Assembly: GCF_044792555.1 (NCBI RefSeq)
Contig: NZ_CP126238.1
Location: 4,104,368-4,168,367, forward strand
DNA length: 64,000 nucleotides
Direction: 5' to 3'
Source of the DNA: Alicycliphilus denitrificans_A
Lineage (GTDB): Bacteria; Pseudomonadota; Gammaproteobacteria; Burkholderiales; Burkholderiaceae_C
Each line of letters begins with the position of its first letter. Position 1 is the first letter of the stretch. Both the position numbers and the translations under genes were made by a program. This document shows positions 56,661 through 64,000 of the stretch, one piece after another. The notes beneath the pieces were generated by a model. The model was not told where the DNA came from, ran no database searches, and saw nothing but the letters and a program-made list of their open reading frames with translations.

Positions 56661-57152
56661 TCAGGTGGATGCCACGCGGCGGCGGCGGTTGCTCAGGCGC
56701 TTGGCCTGTACCGCGCCGGCGGCCATGGCCAGCTGCAGCGCCACGGCCGGCTGGCGGTTGGCCAGCTCGGCAAAGCGCATCGCCGTCAGGGCCCACAGCC
56801 TGCTGGCAGCGCCGGCCTGCACCGTGGCGCTGCGTGGGCGGTGCGAGAAAAACGCCCCCTCGCCCACCACCGAGCCCGGACCGACGATGGCCAGGCGCAG
56901 CCGCTGCTTCTCATCCTCATAGTGCACGCTCAGGCTGCCGCTTTCGATCAGGTACAGGCTGCGGTCCATCGTCCCCTGGGCAAACAGCACCTGGCCTGCC
57001 GGCAGGTCCATGGGCCGCAGATAGGGCGCCAGCAGATCCCATTGCTCCGGGCTGAGCACATTGTTCATGCCGTCTTCTGCCGCGGCCTGGTGGATGGCTT
57101 GTATCAGCCCCGTCAGGTCGGGCCTGGAAGAAGGAGTGGCGGCGGTGTGCAT
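56661..57152 (-). CDS. Stand-alone cyclic-nucleotide-binding domain protein (Crp/Fnr-like, no HTH)
   Basis: A 163-residue protein. Residues about 30-145 form a cNMP-binding domain (LPAGQVLFAQGTMDRSLYLI; SLSVHYEDEKQRLRLAIVGP; VVGEGAFFSHRPRSATVQA). The canonical phosphate-binding Arg-Ser/Thr-Ala (RSATV) is present. The DNA-binding helix-turn-helix of Crp/Fnr regulators is missing; the short Arg-rich end is only ~20 residues. It may therefore bind a nucleotide and act on a partner protein. It appears to be transcribed alone. Confidence 0.8.
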   Translation of the reverse strand: MHTAATPSSRPDLTGLIQAIHQAAAEDGMNNVLSPEQWDLLAPYLRPMDLPAGQVLFAQGTMDRSLYLIESGSLSVHYEDEKQRLRLAIVGPGSVVGEGAFFSHRPRSATVQAGAASRLWALTAMRFAELANRQPAVALQLAMAAGAVQAKRLSNRRRRVAST

Positions 57153-57233
57153 CGACCGTAAACGTAGCCTGGGCCAACCGTCCGCACAAGCCGGCATTAC
57201 GGTCGTTTACAGATGTAGCTTCATGCTGCTACT

Positions 57234-58631
57234 TCATTTCCCGATGCAGAAGCTGGAGAAGATCACGCCCAGCAGGTCGTCCGCGCCAAATTCGCCGGTG
57301 ATGGTGTTCAGGGCGTTCTGCGCCAGGCGCAGCTCCTCGGCCAGCAGATCGAGGGCCGGTCCATCGCTCTGCAGCTGCGCCGCGGCCTCCATGAGGTGCG
57401 CGTCCACGGCGCGCAGGGCCTCCAGGTGGCGCGCGCGGGCGATGTACACGCCCTCGGCGGCCGACTGCCAGCCCGCGAGCTGCAGCAGCTGCCGGCGCAG
57501 CGCGTCCAGCCCCGCCCCCGTGCGCGCCGACAAATGCACGGCGCCATGGCCGGCGATGGCCTGGGGGGGCTGCTGCGTGCTGGCATCGGTCTTGTTCCAA
57601 ACATCGATCACCGGCACGTTTTCAGGTAGTTTTTGGGCTAAATCGCTTGCTATGGCAGCGTCGGCAGCTATGTACTCAGGAGCATCCAGGCGCGTCAGAT
57701 CGTGCAGGAACAGCACGGCGTCGGCGGCCGCGATCTCCTCCCAGGCGCGCGCGATGCCGATGCGCTCGACCTCGTCCTGGCTCTCGCGCAGGCCCGCCGT
57801 GTCGATGATGTGCAGCGGCACGCCCTCAATCTGTATGGTCTGCTGCACCTTGTCGCGCGTGGTGCCGGCGATCGGCGTGACGATGGCCAGCTCCGCGCCG
57901 GCCAGCGCATTCAGCAGCGAGCTCTTGCCCGCATTCGGCTGGCCCGCGATCACCACTTTGATGCCCTCGCGCAGCAGCGCGCCCTGGCCGGCGCGCTGCA
58001 TCACGGCGCCCAGGGTTTGCTGCAAATTCGAGAGCTGCCCACGCGCGTCTGCCTTGCGCAGGAAGTCGATTTCCTCCTCAGGAAAATCGAGCGTGGCCTC
58101 GACCAGCATGCGCAGGTGCACGAGCGCGTCGCGCAGGCCATGGATTTCCTTGGAAAACTCGCCCGACAGGGACCTGCCGGCGCTGCGCGCCGCGGCCTCG
58201 GTGCTGGCGTCGATCAGGTCGGCGATAGCCTCGGCCTGGGCCAGGTCAATCTTGTCGTTCAGGAAGGCGCGCTCGGTGAACTCGCCCGGCTCGGCCAGGC
58301 GCAGGCGCGGCAGCAGGCCTTGCGCCGCCTCCAGGCAGCGCGCCAGCAGCAGCTGCAGCACCACGGGGCCGCCATGGGCCTGCAGCTCCAGCACGTCCTC
58401 GCCGGTGTAGCTGTGCGGCGCGGGAAAGAACAGCGCCAGGCCCTGGTCTATGGGCCGGCCCGCGGCGTCGGGAAAGGGCAGGTAATGCGCCTGGCGCGGC
58501 TGCAGCGCGCGCCCGAGCAGGCCCTGCACGAAGGCGGCCAGGCCCCGGCCCGAGACGCGCACGATGCCCACGGCCCCGCGCCCGGGGGCGGTGGCGATGG
58601 CGGCGATGGGGTCCTGGTGGCGGGCGAGCAT
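57234..58631 (-). CDS. mnmE: tRNA uridine-5-carboxymethylaminomethyl modification GTPase
   Basis: A 465-residue GTPase that, with MnmG, modifies the wobble uridine of several tRNAs. It has an N-terminal folate-binding domain (GAVGIVRVSGRGL), a G domain with GQPNAGKSSLLNAL, DTAG and NKTD, and the C-terminal CIGK box whose Cys is catalytic. In many bacteria it follows yidC directly; here a binding-protein gene lies between. A repeat-like patch at 57618-57676 is read in frame between the G3 and G4 motifs. Confidence 0.95.
   Translation of the reverse strand: MLARHQDPIAAIATAPGRGAVGIVRVSGRGLAAFVQGLLGRALQPRQAHYLPFPDAAGRPIDQGLALFFPAPHSYTGEDVLELQAHGGPVVLQLLLARCLEAAQGLLPRLRLAEPGEFTERAFLNDKIDLAQAEAIADLIDASTEAAARSAGRSLSGEFSKEIHGLRDALVHLRMLVEATLDFPEEEIDFLRKADARGQLSNLQQTLGAVMQRAGQGALLREGIKVVIAGQPNAGKSSLLNALAGAELAIVTPIAGTTRDKVQQTIQIEGVPLHIIDTAGLRESQDEVERIGIARAWEEIAAADAVLFLHDLTRLDAPEYIAADAAIASDLAQKLPENVPVIDVWNKTDASTQQPPQAIAGHGAVHLSARTGAGLDALRRQLLQLAGWQSAAEGVYIARARHLEALRAVDAHLMEAAAQLQSDGPALDLLAEELRLAQNALNTITGEFGADDLLGVIFSSFCIGK
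57618..57676 (+). repeat. Dispersed palindromic repeat inside mnmE
   Basis: GTTTTCAGGTAGTTTTTGGG, CTAAATCGCTTGC, spacer, GCAGCGTCGGCAGCTATG. The right end CGGCAGCTAT and the order match the other copies; both palindrome arms are altered. AT-rich within a GC-rich gene. Confidence 0.55.
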
Positions 58632-58649
58632 GGGCGGCTATTTTGCTAG

Positions 58650-58690
58650 CAAAAAAGAAGCTATTTGCGCCAGCCAATCAAACAGTTTCA
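58650..58690 (-). repeat. Partial dispersed repeat between the binding-protein gene and mnmE
   Basis: AAAAAAGAAGCTATTTGCGC, spacer, CAAACAGTTTC. It is half of a head-to-head pair with the copy at 58694-58745. Confidence 0.5.
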
Positions 58691-58693
58691 AGC

Positions 58694-58745
58694 AAAAACA
58701 GCCAGAAACCCTTATTCAACAGGCGCAAACAGCTCTCTTTTTTAC
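58694..58745 (+). repeat. Dispersed repeat at the 3' end of the binding-protein gene
   Basis: AAAAACAGCCAGAAACCCTT, ATTCAACAGGCGCAAACAGC, TCTCTTTTTT. It overlaps the last codons of the minus-strand binding-protein gene. With the previous copy it fills the 110-base gap before mnmE. Confidence 0.6.
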
Positions 58746-60328
58746 TTGATCGTCGTCCAGATCGGCATCGGGCGATCGTCCGCGCGGTGCACCGTGTCCA
58801 CGTTCTTGCGCATGGCCCAGGGCCGGATCTGGTGGTGCAGCGGCAGGTAGTAGTACTCGTCCTTGGTCAGCTTGAGCGCGTCGTTCAGCAGGGCGTCGCG
58901 CTTGGGCAGGTCCATCTCGACCTTGATCTGCTGGATCATGGCGTCGAGCTTGGGGTCGCTGAAACGACCGCCGTTGTACACGCCGGCAGCGGTCTTGCCC
59001 TCCTTGGTGGACATCAGCGAATCGAGCGTGTACAGCGCATCGAACGTGGCCACGCCCCAGCCGAACAGGTAGGCGCTCACGTCGTTGTTCAGCACGCGCG
59101 TGACAAACTGCGCCATGGGCGCGGTCTGCAGCGTGGTCTTCACGCCGATGCGCGTCCACATCGCGGTGACGGCCTGGCAGATGGCCTCGTCGTTGACATA
59201 GCGGTCATTGGGGCAATCGAGCTTGAGTGCGAAGCCGTTGGGATAGCCCGCATCGGCCAGCAGCTTCTTGGCGGCCTCGATGTCGTACTTGGCGGCGCGC
59301 TCGTCGAGCTGCTTGCTCCAGCCATGCACCATGGGCGCCACCATCGCGCCGGCCGGCACGGACAGATTGCGCATGGTGCGGCTGTGCAGGCCGGCGGAGT
59401 CTATGGCCTGGTACAGCGCCTGGCGCACGCGCTTATCCTTGAGCGGGTTCTTGCCCGGCGTGCCGGCGCCGGGCAGCTCGTCGCGGAACTGGTCCAGGCC
59501 CAGATAGATGGTGCGGTTCTCGGCGCCCTCGATGAGCTTCAGGTTGGCGTCGGCCTTCATGCGTGCCTGATCCTGGGGCGGCGGATCGACGACGAAGTCC
59601 ACCTGGCCCGACACCAGCGCCGCCGTGCGTGTGGCGGCCGACTTGATGGGGGTGAACACCACCTCGTCGATATTGCCCTTGGGCTTGTCCCACCAGCCGG
59701 CGTTTTTCTTGAGCGTCAGCTTCTGGTCGGGCTGCCAGCTCACCAGGGAGAACGGGCCGGTGCCGTTGGCGTTGCGCGAGGCGTAGCTTTCTTCCTTGCC
59801 CGCGTAGTCCTGCGACTTCGTGGAGTTGTGCTTCTCGGCCCAGGCCTTGTTCATGATGCGCGCCTCGGTCAGCTCGCGCAGCAGGATGGGATTGGGGCCC
59901 TTGAGGATCAGGTCCACGGTGTGCTCGTCCACCTTCTTGACCTCCTTGACGCTTTGCACAGCGGACATCATGTTGGACGGCGGCGTCATCGCACGCGTGA
60001 GCGAGAACACCACGTCGTCGGCCGTGAACGGCGCGCCGTCGTGGAATTTGACGCCCTTGCGCAGTTCGAAGCGCACCTGGGTGGGCGAGATCTGCGTCCA
60101 CTTGGTGGCCAGCGCCGGCTCGATCTGGTACTTGGCGTCGTAGCGCACCAGGCTTTCGTAGATCTGCTGCAGGAAGGCGTGCGTGGTCTGGTGGTTCTGG
60201 GCGTGGGGGTCGATCGTGAGGATGTCATTGGCACCCGCCCAGCGCAGGTTGGCCGCATGCACGGATCCCACGGCAAGACACATTGCTGCCGCAACCATGC
60301 CCAGTTTGAAGGTCGTTCGCTGAATCAT
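58742..60328 (-). CDS. ABC transporter binding protein, oligopeptide/dipeptide family (SBP_bac_5)
   Basis: A 528-residue periplasmic binding protein with a signal peptide (residues 1-25, ending GSVHA). Family 5 features include LTIDPHAQNHQTTHAF, the ALATKWTQISPTQVRFELRK block with KFHDGAPFTADDVVFSL, and a C-terminal part with YLFGWG. Relatives bind peptides, nickel or glutathione. No permease or ATPase genes are next to it, so it must work with a transporter encoded elsewhere. It lies between yidC and mnmE, and the intrinsic terminator upstream separates it from yidC. Confidence 0.9.
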   Translation of the reverse strand: MIQRTTFKLGMVAAAMCLAVGSVHAANLRWAGANDILTIDPHAQNHQTTHAFLQQIYESLVRYDAKYQIEPALATKWTQISPTQVRFELRKGVKFHDGAPFTADDVVFSLTRAMTPPSNMMSAVQSVKEVKKVDEHTVDLILKGPNPILLRELTEARIMNKAWAEKHNSTKSQDYAGKEESYASRNANGTGPFSLVSWQPDQKLTLKKNAGWWDKPKGNIDEVVFTPIKSAATRTAALVSGQVDFVVDPPPQDQARMKADANLKLIEGAENRTIYLGLDQFRDELPGAGTPGKNPLKDKRVRQALYQAIDSAGLHSRTMRNLSVPAGAMVAPMVHGWSKQLDERAAKYDIEAAKKLLADAGYPNGFALKLDCPNDRYVNDEAICQAVTAMWTRIGVKTTLQTAPMAQFVTRVLNNDVSAYLFGWGVATFDALYTLDSLMSTKEGKTAAGVYNGGRFSDPKLDAMIQQIKVEMDLPKRDALLNDALKLTKDEYYYLPLHHQIRPWAMRKNVDTVHRADDRPMPIWTTIK

Positions 60329-60386
60329 CCGTCTGACTCCTTGTGTGTTGATCTACTACCGGATGTAGTGACCCGCATCGTACCGA

Positions 60387-60421
60387 AAATGACAACGGCC
60401 GCTGAGCGGCCGTTGTCATTT
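60387..60421 (-). terminator. Intrinsic terminator after yidC
   Basis: AAATGACAACGGCCGC pairs exactly with GCGGCCGTTGTCATTT around a three-base loop (a 16-bp stem), followed on the minus strand by a T-run. It ends the rpmH-rnpA-yidD-yidC operon. Confidence 0.92.
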
Positions 60422-60436
60422 CTGCAGCGGGGCAGA

Positions 60437-62131
60437 TCAGCGGAACTTGGGCAGGTTGAACTGCGGCGGCACACCCATGCGCGTGTTGATGATCCACTGC
60501 TGGGCAATGGACAGGATGTTGTTCGTGAGCCAGTACAGCACCAGGCCGGCCGGGAAGAAGAAGAACATCACGCTGAACATCAGCGGCATGAGCCACATCA
60601 TCTTGGCCTGCATCGGATCCGGCGGCGCGGGGTTCAGCGCGGTCTGCAACAGCGAGGACAGGGTCATCAGCAGCGGCAGAATGAAGAGCGGATCGGGCGA
60701 GGACAGGTCATGGATCCAGCCGATCCACGGCGCGTTGCGCATCTCCACGCTGGACAGCAGCACCCAGTACAGCGCGATGAACACCGGGATCTGGATCATG
60801 ATGGGCAGGCAGCCGCCCATGGGGTTGACCTTTTCCTCGCGGTAGATGCGCATCATCTCCTGCTGCATCTGCTGCGGCTTGTCCTTCAGGCGCTCGCGCA
60901 TTTCCTGAATGCGCGGGTTGATGGCCTTCATCTTGGCCATGCTGGCGTAGGCCTTGGCGTTGAGCCAGTAGAACGCGATCTTCAGCAGCAGCACCAGCGC
61001 CACGATGGACCAGCCCCAGTTGGCGATCACCTTGTGCAGCTGGTCGAGCAGCCAGTACAGGGGCTTGGACAGGATGGTGAGCCAGCCGTAGTCCTTCACC
61101 AGTTCCAGGCCGGGCGCGAGTTTTTCCAGCTGGGTCTCGATCTGCGGGCCGGCGAACAGGCGTGCATCCAGGGACTTGGACTGGCCCGGGGCGATCTCGC
61201 CGATTTGCGTGATCATGCCCACGGCGTACAGATTGGTGTCCACCTTGCGCACGAACAGGTCGCGCACCACGCCGTCGGCCAGCAGCCAGGCGGTGGCAAA
61301 GTAATGCTGCACCATGGCCACGTAGCCGTTGTTGGAGGACTTGTCGATATCGGCCTTGCCGTTTTCAATGTCCTTGAACTCCACCTTGTGGTATTTTTTC
61401 GCCTCGGTATACAGGGCCGGCCCGGTGAAGGTGGAGTAGAACGAGGATTCGCCCGCCGGCTTGTTGCCATCGCGCACCAGCTGCAGGTACAGCTGGGGCG
61501 ACACCGGCGCCGTGCCGGTGTTCACAACCTCGTGGCGCACGGCCAGGTCATAGGCGCCGCGCTTGAGCGTCCAGGTCTTGACCAGCTTCACCCCCCCCAG
61601 GTCGGGCGACTCGAAACGCAGGCTCAACTCGTTCTGGCCGTCCTTCAACGCGCGCGCGCCGGGCGCCAGGGTCATGGGCGTCTTGTGCGTGGGATAGGCG
61701 CCGCCGATCAGGCCCGTCTGCGCCACATAGACGCGGCTGGCGCTCTCGTCGAGCAGCAGGAAGGGCTTGGACTTGTCCTCCATCTCCGGGTACTGCAGCA
61801 GCTCGCCCTGCACCAGGGACCCGCCCTCGGTGTCAAACACCAGACGCAGCACGTCAGTGCTTACGGTGATGCGCTCGCGTGCGGCAGCCGCGGGCTGCGC
61901 CGTGCCGCCCAGCGGGGGCTGCGCGGCCGCCGCGGGTGCGGCCTGGCTGGCCACCGGAACGCTGGCCGCACCTGCTGCAGACGCGGGCGTTGCCGGCGCA
62001 CCGGCGCTTTGGGCCTGCGGAGCGGGGAAGAAGGTGGCCTTGTTGCCGTTGTGGATCTGCCACTTGTCCCACAGCAAAACCATGGAAAAGCCAAAGATCA
62101 CCCACAGGATGGTGCGGCGGATGTCGTTCAT
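60437..62131 (-). CDS. yidC: Membrane protein insertase YidC
   Basis: A 564-residue insertase of the gram-negative type. An N-terminal helix (TILWVIFGFSMVLLW) is followed by an Ala/Pro-rich linker and the large periplasmic P1 domain (about 75-350). The conserved membrane core has YWLLDQLHKVIANWGWSI, KAYASMAKMKAINPRIQEMR, the MGGCLPIMIQIPVFIALYWV segment and MFFFFPAGLVLYWLTNN. It inserts and folds inner-membrane proteins alone or with SecYEG. It overlaps yidD by four bases. Confidence 0.96.
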   Translation of the reverse strand: MNDIRRTILWVIFGFSMVLLWDKWQIHNGNKATFFPAPQAQSAGAPATPASAAGAASVPVASQAAPAAAAQPPLGGTAQPAAAARERITVSTDVLRLVFDTEGGSLVQGELLQYPEMEDKSKPFLLLDESASRVYVAQTGLIGGAYPTHKTPMTLAPGARALKDGQNELSLRFESPDLGGVKLVKTWTLKRGAYDLAVRHEVVNTGTAPVSPQLYLQLVRDGNKPAGESSFYSTFTGPALYTEAKKYHKVEFKDIENGKADIDKSSNNGYVAMVQHYFATAWLLADGVVRDLFVRKVDTNLYAVGMITQIGEIAPGQSKSLDARLFAGPQIETQLEKLAPGLELVKDYGWLTILSKPLYWLLDQLHKVIANWGWSIVALVLLLKIAFYWLNAKAYASMAKMKAINPRIQEMRERLKDKPQQMQQEMMRIYREEKVNPMGGCLPIMIQIPVFIALYWVLLSSVEMRNAPWIGWIHDLSSPDPLFILPLLMTLSSLLQTALNPAPPDPMQAKMMWLMPLMFSVMFFFFPAGLVLYWLTNNILSIAQQWIINTRMGVPPQFNLPKFR

Positions 62132-62421
62132 GAAGTCTTGGTAGGTGAGGAGGATGGAGTGTCGGAAGGCGTGAGCCGCGAGAACAGGCGCATGCCGCGC
62201 GGCAATTCCTGCGGCACGGGATCATGCCCTCCATCGCACCAGGGGTGGCAACGTGCCAGGCGCCGCACGGTGAGATAGCTGCCCGCCGCGGCACCATGCT
62301 TTTCCAGCGCCTGCAGGGAGTACAGCGAGCAGGTGGGCTCGAAACGGCAGGCCGATCCCAGCCAGGGGCTGAGCAGCAGCCGGTAGCCCCGCACCAGGGC
62401 CATGAGCAGCGCGCGCATCAT
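62128..62421 (-). CDS. yidD: Membrane protein insertion efficiency factor YidD
   Basis: A 97-residue YidD: GYRLLLSPWLGSACRFEPTC, YSLQALEKHGAAAGSYLTVR and LARCHPWCDGGHDPVP, with the three conserved Cys. It is a membrane-associated helper for YidC. Start and stop codons overlap both rnpA and yidC (ATGA). The C-terminal tail past DPVP is extended. Confidence 0.95.
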   Translation of the reverse strand: MMRALLMALVRGYRLLLSPWLGSACRFEPTCSLYSLQALEKHGAAAGSYLTVRRLARCHPWCDGGHDPVPQELPRGMRLFSRLTPSDTPSSSPTKTS

Positions 62422-62873
62422 GGGCCGGCTCCCGGCTGCGCAGCCTGGCGCTCGGCAGTGGCAAACAGCTGCTGCAGTTCGGCGCGCACCGCGTCCTTCA
62501 GCGCGTCCGACGTGGCGCTCACGAAATGCTTGCGATCAAAGGCCGCACGCAGGCGCACCACATGGGCGGCCTGCGGCATGCGCGCCTCGAAACCGGCGGC
62601 CACGGCATAGATCTGCCGCTTGATGGCATTGCGCGTGACGGCGCGGCGCGCCCAGCGCTTGGGCACCATGGCGCCCAGCCAGACACCGGGCAGCCCTTGA
62701 TCAACGCCAAACAGGGCCTGCGCCTGCCTCGCCCGTGGCGAGGAGTCGGACCCTGTGGAAAGCGTGTCAACGGCAGCCAACCTGAGTCGGTGCAACGCAA
62801 AGTGCGCCGTACGGGCGGCCGTACCGCCCGCCAAGGCGGCCTGGAACTGGGGGCGGGTTTTCAGCCGGTGCAT
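62418..62873 (-). CDS. rnpA: Ribonuclease P protein component
   Basis: A 151-residue basic protein that binds RNase P RNA and helps mature the 5' ends of tRNAs. The N-terminus has LKTRPQFQAALAGG; the central RNR motif is RRAVTRNAIKRQI. The ~20-residue C-terminal extension is usual for Burkholderiales. It lies 70 bases after rpmH and overlaps yidD. Confidence 0.93.
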   Translation of the reverse strand: MHRLKTRPQFQAALAGGTAARTAHFALHRLRLAAVDTLSTGSDSSPRARQAQALFGVDQGLPGVWLGAMVPKRWARRAVTRNAIKRQIYAVAAGFEARMPQAAHVVRLRAAFDRKHFVSATSDALKDAVRAELQQLFATAERQAAQPGAGP

Positions 62874-62942
62874 GGGGGCAGCGTCCCCGCCGAAGTCCGG
62901 CGGTGCAGACCAGGAAGCGGCCGAAAGCCTGGCAAGCCGGCC

Positions 62943-63077
62943 TTAGACGGCCAGGCGCTTGCGACCCTTGGCGCGGCGAGCGTTGATGACGGCGCGGCCG
63001 CCACGTGTCTTCATGCGCACGAGGAAACCATGGGTGCGGGCGCGGCGGGTCTTGGAAGGCTGGTAGGTACGTTTCAT
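62943..63077 (-). CDS. rpmH: 50S ribosomal protein L34
   Basis: A 44-residue protein read from ATG at 63077: MKRTYQPSKTRRARTHGF and, further on, GRAVINARRAKGRKRLAV. This is the full L34 sequence with normal length. It is the first gene of the rpmH-rnpA-yidD-yidC operon. Confidence 0.97.
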   Translation of the reverse strand: MKRTYQPSKTRRARTHGFLVRMKTRGGRAVINARRAKGRKRLAV

Positions 63078-63214
63078 GTTCAATCCTTGAAGGTTCAGTT
63101 ACAGGCGCCGCTTCGATCGGCCACGCCCGCCGGGCCTGCCTGCCCCCTGCATTAGCGCAGGAAAACGGCCGCCCGGGCTTGATCACCCTGAAAGCTCCTT
63201 CAGGGAAACCGGCG

Positions 63215-63243
63215 ATTATTGCAGGCTGCGCGTACTCTGACAA
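63215..63243 (-). promoter_or_regulatory. Probable rpmH promoter
   Basis: On the minus strand TTGTCA and AATAAT are separated by 17 bases, a good sigma-70 match, about 138 bases before the rpmH start. A hairpin (CCCTGAA/TTCAGGG, 63186-63205) lies in the leader. Confidence 0.65.
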
Positions 63244-63285
63244 TGCCTGGGGTTGAAATAATCCCATGACCCGGCCCGCTGCAAA

Positions 63286-63314
63286 TTGTGGATAACTCTT
63301 TGACAAGCTAGAAT
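63286..63314 (+). promoter_or_regulatory. Probable dnaA promoter overlapping a DnaA box
   Basis: TTGTGG, 17 bases, TAGAAT. The -35 overlaps the perfect DnaA box TGTGGATAA, which would let DnaA repress its own gene. Confidence 0.55.
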
Positions 63315-63359
63315 CCTCGCCCTTTCACCGTTCCTCTATCCACAACTACAAGTACCGCA

Positions 63360-64000
63360 ATGCACGAGGGACCGCCCCCCCACCACCACGATATCGACGG
63401 CGCCAGCGCCGGCCAAGGCCTGTGGCAGGCCTGCGCCGAGCAGCTGGCCCAAGACCTGCCCGAACAGCAATTCAACACCTGGATCAAGCCCCTGGTGGCC
63501 CAGGTGGCACCGGACTTCTCCAAGGTCACCCTTTTGGTGGCCAACCGTTTCAAGCTCGACTGGATTCGCGCCCAGTACGCGGGCCGCATCTCTGCCCTGC
63601 TGGAGGCCCTGTATGGCCAGCCGGTCACCTTGGAGTTAGCGCTCGCTCAGCGTGAATCCGTTGTCAGGACTTACGTTCGGCCCGCATCATCGAACACGGA
63701 AGCGCCTGCGAACAACGCGCCGGCCACCCTCGCCATCGAGGAGGCGCCCGCCGGCGCCTTCCGTACCCGGCTGAACCCGGCGCTCACCTTCGAGACCCTG
63801 GTCGAGGGCACGGCGAACCGCATGGCGCGCTCGGCCGCGATGCATGTGGCGGGCGCGCCCGGCCACCTGTACAACCCGCTGTTCATCTACGGCGGGGTGG
63901 GCCTGGGCAAGACCCATTTGATGCACGCGGTCGGCAACAAGCTGCTCGCGGACCGACCCGAAGCCAAAGTTCTCTACATCCATGCCGAGCAGTTCGTCTC
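63360..64000 (+). CDS. dnaA: Chromosomal replication initiator DnaA, 3' end cut by window
   Basis: The first 213 codons of dnaA from ATG 63360. Domain I (LWQACAEQLAQDLPEQQFNT; WIKPL) binds helicase-loading partners. A variable linker (about residues 90-140) follows, then the start of the AAA+ domain III with LNPALTFETLVEG, NPLFIYGGVGLGKTHLMHA (Walker A) and VLYIHAEQF. The C-terminal part with the DNA-binding domain lies outside the window. A DnaA box at the promoter suggests autoregulation. Confidence 0.97.
   Translation, partial: MHEGPPPHHHDIDGASAGQGLWQACAEQLAQDLPEQQFNTWIKPLVAQVAPDFSKVTLLVANRFKLDWIRAQYAGRISALLEALYGQPVTLELALAQRESVVRTYVRPASSNTEAPANNAPATLAIEEAPAGAFRTRLNPALTFETLVEGTANRMARSAAMHVAGAPGHLYNPLFIYGGVGLGKTHLMHAVGNKLLADRPEAKVLYIHAEQFV

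Larger units (their letters stand above)
63078..63359. other. Probable replication origin region between rpmH and dnaA
   Basis: This 282-base gap separates the divergent rpmH and dnaA genes, the classic position of bacterial oriC. It holds one perfect DnaA box (TGTGGATAA at 63287-63295) and one near match (CTATCCACA at 63336-63344), with AT-rich DNA around them. Few boxes are visible, so part of the origin may lie elsewhere, for instance after dnaA outside the window. Confidence 0.6.

Noticed and set aside
58643..62278. 1211-codon plus-strand open frame over the binding-protein and yidC genes
   Set aside because: It is antisense to two well-conserved proteins, has a Gly/His/Arg-rich product and no family resemblance.

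Overview
The window is GC-rich, gene-dense chromosomal DNA of a betaproteobacterium, most likely family Comamonadaceae (Acidovorax/Alicycliphilus-like). The evidence is the gene order (surA-rsmA beside lptD/amgK, kefB-kdsD-kdsC-lptC beside apt, metX-metW, and rpmH-rnpA-yidD-yidC running up to dnaA), Comamonadaceae-like protein sequences, and a family of short AT-richer palindromic repeats scattered through the DNA. The right edge lies inside dnaA, so the chromosomal replication origin is probably at about 63.1-63.36 kb. No rRNA, tRNA or CRISPR array was seen.

Region by region. 1-4.9 kb: an extracytoplasmic flavin/heme redox operon (ferric-reductase-like protein, PepSY protein, DUF2271 protein, PepSY-flavodoxin-reductase fusion, ApbE). 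4.9-11.2 kb: hemerythrin, P-type ATPase, catalase, SPFH-SHOCT protein and a FlgC-like mini protein. 11.2-23.8 kb: a catabolic region with a LysR regulator, beta-alanine-type aminotransferase and methylmalonate-semialdehyde dehydrogenase, then a GntR regulator, a complete branched-chain-type ABC importer, a carbamoylase-type amidase and an M81 metallopeptidase. Together these could import a ureido or amide compound and degrade it through a beta-amino acid to an acyl-CoA. 24-27.4 kb: malic enzyme, then a secreted guanyl RNase with a barstar-type inhibitor. 27.6-34.3 kb: rsmA, surA, lptD, amgK, rsmE.

34.3-40.3 kb holds the most unusual unit: four overlapping genes, translationally coupled to rsmE, for a MukF-like, a MukE-like, an SMC/MukB-like and a Toprim protein. 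This is a divergent Wadjet/MksBEFG-type SMC-nuclease system, expected to act against plasmids or other foreign circular DNA. 40.5-46.3 kb: two diguanylate cyclases, an M20 peptidase and metXW. 46.4-50.1 kb: a Gdt1-type transporter behind a yybP-ykoY manganese riboswitch, two paralogous glycine-rich RRM proteins whose leaders can both fold a hairpin over the ribosome binding site, and an IS4-family element with a frameshifted transposase that sits in the terminator hairpin of the second RRM gene. 50.1-57.2 kb: LPS/Kdo genes, a KefB-type antiporter, apt, a hypothetical protein and a cyclic-nucleotide-binding protein. 57.2-64 kb: mnmE, an oligopeptide-type binding protein, yidC-yidD-rnpA-rpmH, the origin region and dnaA.

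Recurring theme: at least a dozen copies of a ~50-bp palindromic repeat (core AGCGCTT, spacer, AAGCGCT, then AGCTAT and an A/T run) lie between genes, and five lie inside reading frames (apbE, rsmA, the MukE-like gene, an SDR gene, mnmE).
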